From assembly GCF_011290685.1 (NCBI RefSeq), contig NZ_JAANYN010000002.1, positions 799,347 to 863,346 on the forward strand: a stretch of 64,000 nucleotides of DNA, in the 5' to 3' direction. The first letter of the stretch is position 1. Each line of letters opens with the position of its first letter. The notes below the pieces were generated by a model. It saw nothing but the letters and a program-made list of their open reading frames with translations. It was not told where the DNA came from and ran no database searches. Origin of the DNA: Cyclobacterium plantarum. GTDB taxonomy: Bacteria; Bacteroidota; Bacteroidia; Cytophagales; Cyclobacteriaceae. The translations under genes were made by a program, and so were the position numbers. Positions 17,536-25,987 of this stretch are shown piece after piece.

Positions 17536-17673
17536 GTTATATAGCGGTTTGGAGCTTGGCGCAGTGGCGGTTTTCGGAGAACCTTCCTGTCCACCGAGAC
17601 CAAATTTACTTAAAAGCAAAACGCTCGAATTTACCACTTTCCCCGCCATAAGTTATATACGCTGTTGGCAACA
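17536..17673. repeat. Structured element flanking the GNAT cassette
   Basis: Two related 17-mers in direct orientation, GTTATATAGCGGTTTGG (17536-17552) and GTTATATACGCTGTTGG (17652-17668), bound about 100 bp containing GGCGCAGTGGCGG and CCCCGCCAT. The right end carries TGTTGGCAACA (17663-17673). Its reverse complement TGTTGCCAACA occurs at 18161-18171, on the far side of the GNAT gene. The arrangement recalls recombination sites of gene cassettes, but no integrase is present here. That reading is inference. Confidence 0.45.
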
Positions 17674-17679
17674 GGCTTT

Positions 17680-18137
17680 TTATTCAAAGTGTATTTTCAT
17701 TCCTTCGTGAGTTGCTTTAAACCCTAAGTCCTCATAGAATTTAATCGCTTTCGGTCGTTTTTTGTCAGTCGTTAATTGTAGTAAATGAGCATTCCGTTCT
17801 TTTGCTCTATTTATAGCCCATTTAAGCATTGCTTTTCCAATTCCGTGTCCTCTTTGGTCTTTCTTTATTCTTACGGCTTCTATCTGCGCTCCAATTCCAC
17901 CCCGATAAGCCAGATACTGTATAAAGGACAATTGTAAAGTTCCGATAATTTCAGCATTTTCGTTTTCAACAATAATTAGTTCTTGATTTCCGTCAGAACT
18001 TATTTTTTTTCAAAAGCGTTAAGGTATTCGGCTGGTAATGGTACCTGAAAATTTTCCCTGGTTTTTCCAACCTCATCATCAGCAATCATTTCCACAATTA
18101 TTGAAATATCATTTTTTGTCGCTTTTCTAAATTTCAT
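17680..18137 (-). pseudogene. GNAT N-acetyltransferase with homopolymer frameshift
   Basis: The frame from ATG at 18137 reads MKFRKATKNDISIIVEMIAD and continues to YLNAFEKK, then a stop right after an A8 run (T run at 18003-18010 on the plus strand). One more A would give ISSDGNQELIIVENENAEII continuing into the second frame. That frame has IEAVRIKKDQRGHGIGKAML, the acetyl-CoA-binding R/QxxGxG/A motif, and KAIKFYEDLGFK. The joined protein would have about 152 residues, a normal GNAT. The shift may be real decay, slippage-based switching or a sequencing error. Confidence 0.75.
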
Positions 18138-18427
18138 CTTTTTATTTAGTTTTTTCAGCTTGTTGCCAACAACCGGATACAGCTAAATTTTGAATCAAGT
18201 TGCGTGTATTTGGACCATGTCCGCCAGCCCACTCCCTGTTTTCATGGGTCAAATTAAGGATTTCGTATTTGGAATCAAGCGTGACCGGTTACTTTTTTTT
18301 GATATCAGGAAGCCTCTAGGGCTATCTGGTATCGATACCTATTGGTTACCCCGATAGTAAAAATCGATTCACAGGCCTTTTTTTCAAGGAAAGGTATTTT
18401 AGGTAAGGAATTCAGGCCAAGACCGAA

Positions 18428-18484
18428 CCAAGACATTTCTGGCGTGACGGTGAAGACTCACCAATAAACCAGTCTTATCAATGA
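18428..18484 (+). pseudogene. Short remnant of a second SASA esterase
   Basis: The frame ending at 18484 reads RHFWRDGEDSPINQSYQ followed by TGA. This aligns with RDFWRDVHDSPANQSYHW near the C-terminus of the intact SASA protein at 13993-14994, at both DNA and protein level. The remainder of that gene is absent. The rest of the 357-bp gap 18138-18494 contains only the TGTTGCCAACA repeat noted above. Confidence 0.65.
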
Positions 18485-18494
18485 ACAGGCTACA

Positions 18495-20000
18495 TCAATA
18501 CTTTGCCGCTTCACCCTTCAGGGGGATTGATTGTTGAATAAACTCCCGGAGATCATTGGTAGACGTTACCAAATCTTCCTCCCTCACATACATCATGTGA
18601 CCACTTTCATACACGTTAAAATGTAAACGGTCTTTCATTTTACCGCTTGGATCAAGCTTCCACATGCCATTCATTTGTCTGAAATAATTGACCAACATAT
18701 CGTAATATCCTGCTTGAAATAATACGTGTAGATGGGGGTTCTGCATCAGGGCATTGCGCAATTTCTCTCCGGTCCCATCCGTAAATCTATCCCAGGGCCA
18801 TGGGAATACAGAGCCAGAAACATGGTATTGCAGGTCTGTTTTAAAGTTTAAATCATCTCGAAGATATGCATTAATTGCAGGAGTGAAGGCATTATCCCAG
18901 GCAGCTGACTCCGGTGGCGTACTTCCGGTAAAGGTATCGCCCCCATCCATTTTATCTATACCCTTATACCGTGCATCCGAAAGACCCAGGAAATATCCTT
19001 CATCCCTTAATAACTCTTTTCTGAAAGCTTTAGTGGGCACTGTCAGATTGTGGTCCAATATGAATTCCTTTTTGAGACCTGTGTACCGGGCTAATTTTTC
19101 CGCAACGGCTTGTTTCTGATCTTCATCAATAAATCCGCCTCTTTCGACTGCTGGTAAATATTCCTCTATGGCATACGTTTCAACTTCTGAGAGAACATCC
19201 GTAAGACTTTTTTTCTGTAAATCTTCAGGTAGCTTTTTATGATACCAGGCTACCGCAGCGTAGTTGGGCAACTGAAGCACTTCATTGCTTGCGATAGGAA
19301 GTTCCATTTTAGTCCCGGAAACAATAACTACTCCGTTAAGGTAAATCCCATGGTGGTCTTGCAGTTCAGCAGATAAGCCCGCTACGCGTGTTGCCGAATA
19401 ACTCTCCCCAATCAGGTACTTTGGGGATCTCCAACGTTCTTGTCGTGATAAAAAATTATCAATCCAGTCAGCCAGGTAGGTAATGTCTTGATACACCCCA
19501 AAAAAATCTTCCCGCTTGCCATCATTTAATATGCGGGAAAAACCCGTGTTGACGGGATCAACATTTACGATGTCTGCCACATCTATAATGGAATGGGGAT
19601 TGTCGACGACACCATAGGGTTGTATGGGATATCCCTCATCACTTATTTCCAGCCGTTTCGGACTTGTATAACCCAAATGCATCCACAACGATGCAGCTCC
19701 CGGCCCTCCATTGAATGAGAACGCAATGGGTCGATGCTCATCCTGATCCACATCACTTCGTTTGTAATAGGTATAAAACAACGCAGCATCAGGTGCTCCA
19801 TCTTCACCGTATACCGGCTGAGTACCTACCGTAACCTGATAGGGTATTCTTTTCCCATTAACCGTTACTTCATTGGAAGAGACAAAGGAAGTATCGGCCG
19901 GTAATTTATTGTTTTGGGCATGCAAAGAAGTAAGGCAACCAATTAATAAAAGTAAAGGGAAGATTATTTGATGGAGAAATTTACTGGTTTTACTACACAT
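18495..20000 (-). CDS. S10 family serine carboxypeptidase
   Basis: 501 residues with a signal peptide ending TSLHAQ. The oxyanion-hole motif FSFNGGPGAASLWMHLG lies at about 90-107. The nucleophile is in LIGESYSATRVAG near residue 200. The acid and base regions are VLFQAGYYDMLVNYF (Asp) and YESGHMMYVREED (His). These four blocks define S10 carboxypeptidases, which remove C-terminal residues at acidic pH. It is exported to the periplasm or outside. It is the last gene of the six-gene operon starting at 29501, with a 71-bp gap after the M3-like gene. Confidence 0.9.
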   Translation of the reverse strand: MCSKTSKFLHQIIFPLLLLIGCLTSLHAQNNKLPADTSFVSSNEVTVNGKRIPYQVTVGTQPVYGEDGAPDAALFYTYYKRSDVDQDEHRPIAFSFNGGPGAASLWMHLGYTSPKRLEISDEGYPIQPYGVVDNPHSIIDVADIVNVDPVNTGFSRILNDGKREDFFGVYQDITYLADWIDNFLSRQERWRSPKYLIGESYSATRVAGLSAELQDHHGIYLNGVVIVSGTKMELPIASNEVLQLPNYAAVAWYHKKLPEDLQKKSLTDVLSEVETYAIEEYLPAVERGGFIDEDQKQAVAEKLARYTGLKKEFILDHNLTVPTKAFRKELLRDEGYFLGLSDARYKGIDKMDGGDTFTGSTPPESAAWDNAFTPAINAYLRDDLNFKTDLQYHVSGSVFPWPWDRFTDGTGEKLRNALMQNPHLHVLFQAGYYDMLVNYFRQMNGMWKLDPSGKMKDRLHFNVYESGHMMYVREEDLVTSTNDLREFIQQSIPLKGEAAKY

Positions 20001-20071
20001 AATAACGTATTTATTTAAGGGTTAAAGTTTTTACAATTTTTCCGGAGATGCCGTAAAGCCTTGCACAAAAG

Positions 20072-22105
20072 TTATTTATAGGCTTCAAGCGCATTTCGCA
20101 TCGCCCTCAATAGTGGCCTGGAACTTAAAGGTTCACCTGTTGCTTGAATCATCCACAGATCGGGTGTAAGCTTACCGATTTTGCATGTTCGTATCATCTC
20201 CGTTGCAAAATCCTTTCCTTCGAACTGCTCTTCCAATTGCATGACGACAATATTACCAATAGGATAGCTGTGCAAATAGAGCGCCCCGGAAATGAAATGG
20301 TTATAGATGGCTAAGATAGGGACATCCCTTACACCGAAGATCTCTGCAAAATACTGGTTCCAGATATCCTTCGCAATAGCAATGGTTGCTGCCTTAAGCT
20401 CTTCAACAGTAGCATCCGGATGATCATACAGCCAATGCCACACCCTGATCTCGTGAAGCGCTTCCGATCCCATTTCACAAACAAACCAAAACGCGGCCAG
20501 GGCATTGTCCTGCTTTTCCCGGGCACTGTATTCCTCATTTATTCCTAAGGCAATCAAGTTGCGGTAAGCAATAAGATCTGCCATGGCTTCTGTATAAGGG
20601 CTGCCTGGGATGCCTTTCAATAAATAATAATCAGACATGTAGGTACCTACATTCTGCTGAATGGTATGGCCGATTTCATGCATCCCTACCCTGTAATTTT
20701 TGTAATCCAGGCCATCCTTTTCAAAACGGATACGCAAATGTGCTTTAGCGCCTTTCATTTGTGGCGCATTGGCATGTCCTCCGGAGGGAATTGGATCAAC
20801 AACAACGTGATTGCCTAAAAATTCCGCTTCAAAATCCGGGAAACCAATCCTTTTGAGGATGTTGGGTAGATCTTGCTGAAATGCCATTGGGGTGGGATAT
20901 TTTTCTTTGATCAGCTGATCCAGTTCATCCATTTTATAATTCGTATTGTCGCTGAAACCGGTGTACCAAATATCGAAGGGTTCTAACTTTCTGCCGATCT
21001 TTTTTTCAATCAAGGCCGCTACGGCTTTCTTTTCTGTAGCGCTTAAAACTGATTCCAGCAATGAAACAATTTTTTCTTCACTCAGCTGACCATTTTTAAA
21101 GGTTCGGGTCAAATACGTTGATCCTTCGGGATGGATGGCATCCTGTCGCATCTTGGATAACATGTTGTGATGCAACACTTTGTATCTATTATCGGGTTCA
21201 GCCTTAAAAGCTGTTTCGACAAGTTTTTCTCCCTCTTTCAGATAAACCTTATTGGCTATGGGTTCCCAATAATAAGCCGTTTCTCCTACCATGCATTCCG
21301 GTATGGTTTGATAGATGATATGCATCACTATGGTACTTATGACGCGCTGCTTTTCCAGAGGATTATCCCTGTAATAAAGCCCTTTGATTTCATCCCTTAG
21401 TCCATTGTGACTGTTTAACCGGGTTCCTTCAGGAAAAAGAACTTTAAGTTCGGGTGATAACACATGGTCCATTGATAGAATGTAGCGGGTGGTGTAATCA
21501 CGAAGCTCATCAGGAATCGGCATGGGGTCGGGCTCCTTATCCGGATCGGACCTGAAATCAAATTTATCTCCCAATCTGACCATTGCCCACTTTTTTCGAC
21601 TCCATTTAGCCCCAAATGCTTCCTTTTCTTCATTGGTATAATAGGGGAAATTGAGGGCGATGGCGAGGGCAAGTTTGCTTTTGAAAAAATCAATCGTAAT
21701 TTTTGAATCGCTAAAAAACCTGTCGAGCTCGGTGATAGGTCGCGTCATGGTCACCAATGGGAAATCGAGTGCCAGAGAGAGTTCTCGTTGGTACCCATTG
21801 ATGGCACTAAATTGTTGTTCAGCAATATCCAGCGCATTATCAAGCTCCGGACCGGAAGGGATAAACTGCTTCAGGCAAAACTCCTGAAATTCGGAACCAC
21901 TACCATTTTCTTCAAACCAAAGATTAGAAAGGTGCCTGACACCACGAACGATGCGTTCTGAATTTTCATCTCCATATTTCGTTATCAGTTTCTCAGTAAC
22001 CTGATTTACACCGTCCTGTAAACTGTCTTTGAAAATCTCCTGTCCGAAACTACTATGTGAGACAAAAACCAAGGAGATAATAACTAAGTAATAAATGTTT
22101 TTCAT
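20072..22105 (-). CDS. Secreted zinc metallopeptidase, M3-like
   Basis: 677 residues with signal MKNIYYLVIISLVFVSHSSFGQ. The zinc motif HEIGHTIQQ lies near residue 472 and the likely third ligand is in SPYTEAMADL about 30 residues later. This is a gluzincin arrangement. The mostly helical body and the length fit M3-like or M32-like oligopeptidases, but the M3 signature HExGHxxH is not complete, so I name it M3-like only. It probably cleaves oligopeptides in the periplasm. It lies within the peptidase/sulfatase operon, 62 bp after the sulfatase gene. Confidence 0.7.
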   Translation of the reverse strand: MKNIYYLVIISLVFVSHSSFGQEIFKDSLQDGVNQVTEKLITKYGDENSERIVRGVRHLSNLWFEENGSGSEFQEFCLKQFIPSGPELDNALDIAEQQFSAINGYQRELSLALDFPLVTMTRPITELDRFFSDSKITIDFFKSKLALAIALNFPYYTNEEKEAFGAKWSRKKWAMVRLGDKFDFRSDPDKEPDPMPIPDELRDYTTRYILSMDHVLSPELKVLFPEGTRLNSHNGLRDEIKGLYYRDNPLEKQRVISTIVMHIIYQTIPECMVGETAYYWEPIANKVYLKEGEKLVETAFKAEPDNRYKVLHHNMLSKMRQDAIHPEGSTYLTRTFKNGQLSEEKIVSLLESVLSATEKKAVAALIEKKIGRKLEPFDIWYTGFSDNTNYKMDELDQLIKEKYPTPMAFQQDLPNILKRIGFPDFEAEFLGNHVVVDPIPSGGHANAPQMKGAKAHLRIRFEKDGLDYKNYRVGMHEIGHTIQQNVGTYMSDYYLLKGIPGSPYTEAMADLIAYRNLIALGINEEYSAREKQDNALAAFWFVCEMGSEALHEIRVWHWLYDHPDATVEELKAATIAIAKDIWNQYFAEIFGVRDVPILAIYNHFISGALYLHSYPIGNIVVMQLEEQFEGKDFATEMIRTCKIGKLTPDLWMIQATGEPLSSRPLLRAMRNALEAYK

Positions 22106-22167
22106 TTTGATATTTACAATTAGATTAAAGGCTTTTAAAAATCCTATTCAGGTTAAAATGATAACCA

Positions 22168-23604
22168 TTACTTCCCTTTCACCTTTCCTACATATTCCGG
22201 ATTGATTTCCCGGGGAATGGGCGCATCAATCTCCTCTTGCCACTTTATAAGATCATCAAGCAACTCATCCCGTTTATCAACCTGCACAGCTGCAAGGTTC
22301 GTTGTTTCGCCAATATCATCCGCAAGATTATACAATTCAACTGCATTGCTCTCTGCTAAATTTTTACGACCGCCGTCGAGTACCCACTCTTCGTGAAATT
22401 GCAATAACTTCCAATCCCCTTTCCTGATGACACTCACCGGCCTTGATCTGAAAAGCGTATCCCGTGACTCCTTTTTCATTCCCTCATAGGATTGCAGGTA
22501 GGCAGGAAAATGCCAAAAAAGAGCGTCCCGGTCCAGGGTTTTTTCTCCGTTTAGCAAGGGTACAAGACTCCGGCCGTCCAACACATAATCGGTTGGTTTT
22601 TCTACACCGGAAAGCTCCAGAAAAGTCGGGTAAAAATCAATCCCGATAACGGGCTCCTCGCATACTGTCCCCGCTTTTATTTTACCTGGCCAGTAAGCAA
22701 ACATAGGTTCCCGAACACCTCCCTCATAATACATTCCTTTTCCCCCACGCAAAGGTTTTTGGCTCGTATAGGTTCCATGTCCTCCGTTGTCTGAAAAGAA
22801 GATCAGTAATGTATTTTCAATTAGTCCAAGATCCTCCAGTATCCCATTTATTCTGGCCACACTTTGATCGACACTTTCTATCATTGCGGCGTAGGTGGTA
22901 TTATTGTGTTCCTGGGATCCCTCTTTTTGCTCGTATTTATGGATTAAGCTGTCTTTTGCCTGAATGGGGGTATGAACGGCATAATGGGCCAGATAGAGAA
23001 AAAAAGGATCCCCTGTTTTTTCCGGATTATTGTCCTGGATGAATGTCACCGCCTTTTCGGTCAAATGATCCGTAAGGTATTCTCCCCCATCATTGAAATG
23101 ACCTTGAAATCCTGAGCCCGGGATGCCCAGATCAAAACCTTGCTTTTCGGGAGAATTACCTACATTCCATTTTCCTATGGCCGCAGACCGGTAACCTGCA
23201 GGTTTTAAGGCCTCTGCAATCATCACATGCTCAAGGGGCACCGTTCTGGAATTGGGTATGGGGATCAACCTCCTGTCCTTCGGATCTCCACGATCTGATC
23301 GGGCAACGGTGTAGACACCATGCCGGGGTGAATACTGACCACTGAGCAAACAGGCGCGGGTTGGGGCACAATTAGCCGCATTCGCATAGGCCTGGGTGAA
23401 TACCATACCCTTTTTTGCCAATTGATCGATATGGGGTGTTTCGTAAAATTCCGAACCCATAAACCCTACATCTTTCCATCCCATATCATCAATAAAAATA
23501 AAAACAATATTAGGCTTTGCTTTATTCTCGCCTACCTTGTTAGAGGAAAAAGCTCCTGCTGCGAGCAGCAAAAGAATTAAAATAAAAGGATACAATGGTC
23601 TCAT
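22168..23604 (-). CDS. Secreted sulfatase (FGly type, CAPTR)
   Basis: From Met at 23604 (MRPLYPFILILLLLAAGAFS) the protein has 478 residues and a clean signal peptide. An extension to 23664 adds 20 polar residues and is unlikely. Metal ligands are in FIFIDDMGWKD. The signature is CAPTRACLLSGQYSPRHGV, with the FGly Cys near residue 80; Thr in place of Ser at the fourth position is tolerated in the family. FFSDNGGHGTY and the C-terminal VELYNLADDIGETTNLA complete the fold. It begins 66 bp after M60 (the longer start would leave 6 bp), so it is embedded in the peptidase operon. That suggests its substrate is a sulfated glycan attached to peptide. Confidence 0.88.
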   Translation of the reverse strand: MRPLYPFILILLLLAAGAFSSNKVGENKAKPNIVFIFIDDMGWKDVGFMGSEFYETPHIDQLAKKGMVFTQAYANAANCAPTRACLLSGQYSPRHGVYTVARSDRGDPKDRRLIPIPNSRTVPLEHVMIAEALKPAGYRSAAIGKWNVGNSPEKQGFDLGIPGSGFQGHFNDGGEYLTDHLTEKAVTFIQDNNPEKTGDPFFLYLAHYAVHTPIQAKDSLIHKYEQKEGSQEHNNTTYAAMIESVDQSVARINGILEDLGLIENTLLIFFSDNGGHGTYTSQKPLRGGKGMYYEGGVREPMFAYWPGKIKAGTVCEEPVIGIDFYPTFLELSGVEKPTDYVLDGRSLVPLLNGEKTLDRDALFWHFPAYLQSYEGMKKESRDTLFRSRPVSVIRKGDWKLLQFHEEWVLDGGRKNLAESNAVELYNLADDIGETTNLAAVQVDKRDELLDDLIKWQEEIDAPIPREINPEYVGKVKGK

Positions 23605-23670
23605 GGTATTTTTATTATATGCCCGCTCCTGTTTTTGATTTTTTTTGCCTACACACTTTTTCATTGTTCA

Positions 23671-25863
23671 TCAATCCTTTAACCAGTTTTCCGGAAAATA
23701 AAGCCTCTGGATTCTTTCAATCTGCTTATTCGACTCCGCTGCGTATGCTTCATTCCATTCCGAATAAATAAAGGCCATGTCCCGCTCCAGGTCGTGACCA
23801 TCGGATGAAGGATGGCCGTCTTTTGGAAACATTAGCTTTGCATGGGCCTTGGCCTCGGATTGTGTTTTGGGAAGGATGGATTTATAATGCTCCAATGTTT
23901 CAAAAATTTCCCTGGATGGAGATAATCCGGCTGCCTCCAGGCTGTCAGACAAGGCCTTGTTATTTTCAGGTGGCCTGCCCCAAAAATGAAGCAATGGGCG
24001 GAGGTCTGCCCCTGCTGCAGCTGACATGCGCAAAATCCGATCGTCGGTAGGATGGTGCGTTTTTTTAATGACAAGGCCCCGGTTATAATCCTCATTCACT
24101 TTCCTAAACATATCCCCCAGGGCATCCCATCCGAATAAGCGCACCACATCAACATATTTGCCATGTCCCCTGTGCTGGTAGGACATGCGGTCCCGGTTTA
24201 GTGGCCGGTTGTTTCTGAAGGGTTCCGTTACCATTAAATTGATTGCTGCCATGTCCAGGTCTACATCCAGTCGATTACTTATCGACCAGCCGAAGGCAGA
24301 ATCCAGCTCCATTCCAAATCCATGATTGGCAACCGCCACATGCAGTAGGTTGACAATAGATTCTGTTTCATTTTCAAAAAACGAGGGAACGTGTGAATGT
24401 CCCATTTCGTGGAAAATGACCCAGGGCTGCTTTACTGGTGACTGCAGCATGATATGATTTCCTTTTCCGTCCGATTCTTCCGTAGGGTCATACCTAACGT
24501 TGATCTCCGGATATCCCGGGGCATGAACCCCTGCACGCATGATCGCATCTACCTGCCGAAACATAAAATGGGTACCCTGCGGCAATGGCTTGCCCAAGAG
24601 ATCGGCAACGGCATCCATAGCCCTATCGTAATTGTCGAGCATGATCTTAGGATTATCATAATCATTAATCCAGTTTGTGGGCACCTGCATGAGAAATTTT
24701 TCGGTTTCAAAATCCGCCCAGGCACCCGGATAATGACGCTCGGTTTTTTTCCACTCCTCCAGGCTGGTTCTGTTTTCTTCTCTGGTCGAAAAATAGGGAG
24801 ACCGCACGGCTCCGGTAATTTCCAATTCTACGATGCCGTCCTCATTTCCTTCCGGGACTTCAAAATAGATGTTCCCGCCAAGGGGAGAACCCACCGTGAT
24901 GGTTTCGTCTACCACAGGATAGATGATCGTTGCCCTATCAAGTCTTGCTATTCTGTTCCGGTAGCGCAAATCCCAGAAATGCGTTCCAACCCGGATGGTA
25001 TATCCTTTGTTTACCACTTCCGGAGGGACTTTAATTTTAACAATCGTACCTGGTGCTACGTAAGCTCCTGTAGGACGTCGGGAATAGGCATCCTGGTGAA
25101 AATAGATGGGCGTTCCCCAATTTGGCGCCTGTGATGCGTCTACCTTAACCCGGTAAACATTATCCGGATCCTTTGGTGGATTAACCTCTCCCGGAAAATA
25201 CGCCGCCGACTTGAACATGGCTCCATGGTATACCTGAGGGAATTCTTCCAACTTTACAGCACTATAACTGCGGGTAATGGCGTCCATGATATAAAAAAGT
25301 GCGTAATGAATCTCCATACCGGGCTGTACCTCCCGAAGTAACATTATTTTTTCCCCTTGGATATCGAATAAGGGTCCGGCCGTCTCCTCGTAGGTACTTA
25401 CCAGATCAAAAGCCTGCTCGATAATTTCCTTTTTGATGCCAATCGCTGAAATGTTGGCCTGAATAATGGCGTCCTGCTCCATTATCTGATCCGATGTAAG
25501 CACTGATTCCCCTGTCAAATACTTCTTCAGTTTTGAAAATGCTTGTTTAAGATTTGAGGAAGGGGTCTCCACATCCATTTCACTGATGGTTTGATACCAT
25601 GCTTTTTCCACTTTTGCCGAACTCGGGCCTCCAAAAAACTGTCCCCGCGAAAAAACCAACGGTCCAACCTGATTGAACAGGTATTTGTAATTCCCATCGC
25701 TGCCAAAAGCAACATTGGTTGGCTCCACAAAATACTGTTCCGGTTCACATTCCAGGTAGCCTGCCGGCCCCTGAGCCAATGTACTTATGGCGATTGAAAA
25801 AATCGGAAGAATGAGTATCATGCCCTTTAGGGATCGTTGCGGGATAAGTAATTTAAATTTCAT
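23671..25863 (-). CDS. M60-like (enhancin-type) metallopeptidase
   Basis: 730 residues with signal ...FSIAISTLAQ. The beta-rich N-terminal half includes YTIRVGTHFWDLRYRNRIAR and SPLGGNIYFEVPEG, the accessory domain preceding M60 catalytic domains. The catalytic motif is PWVIFHEMGHSHVPSFF with HExxH near residue 484, and Glu in the following ENETESIVNLL region. M60 enzymes cut glycoproteins near O-glycans (mucin-type). It therefore probably opens a glycosylated protein for the exopeptidases encoded beside it. Exported. It is the third gene of the operon. Family assignment is good; glycoprotein specificity is inferred. Confidence 0.82.
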   Translation of the reverse strand: MKFKLLIPQRSLKGMILILPIFSIAISTLAQGPAGYLECEPEQYFVEPTNVAFGSDGNYKYLFNQVGPLVFSRGQFFGGPSSAKVEKAWYQTISEMDVETPSSNLKQAFSKLKKYLTGESVLTSDQIMEQDAIIQANISAIGIKKEIIEQAFDLVSTYEETAGPLFDIQGEKIMLLREVQPGMEIHYALFYIMDAITRSYSAVKLEEFPQVYHGAMFKSAAYFPGEVNPPKDPDNVYRVKVDASQAPNWGTPIYFHQDAYSRRPTGAYVAPGTIVKIKVPPEVVNKGYTIRVGTHFWDLRYRNRIARLDRATIIYPVVDETITVGSPLGGNIYFEVPEGNEDGIVELEITGAVRSPYFSTREENRTSLEEWKKTERHYPGAWADFETEKFLMQVPTNWINDYDNPKIMLDNYDRAMDAVADLLGKPLPQGTHFMFRQVDAIMRAGVHAPGYPEINVRYDPTEESDGKGNHIMLQSPVKQPWVIFHEMGHSHVPSFFENETESIVNLLHVAVANHGFGMELDSAFGWSISNRLDVDLDMAAINLMVTEPFRNNRPLNRDRMSYQHRGHGKYVDVVRLFGWDALGDMFRKVNEDYNRGLVIKKTHHPTDDRILRMSAAAGADLRPLLHFWGRPPENNKALSDSLEAAGLSPSREIFETLEHYKSILPKTQSEAKAHAKLMFPKDGHPSSDGHDLERDMAFIYSEWNEAYAAESNKQIERIQRLYFPENWLKD

Positions 25864-25987
25864 GTGGTTACTATTTGCTTTTCAAGGACTATAACTCGTC
25901 TATACTGAAAGTTCCCGACCTTCGAGGGCATCCTCCCTCTGTGGGAATAGCCCTCATCATACCCGGTTTTTAGAAAATTTCAGACCA

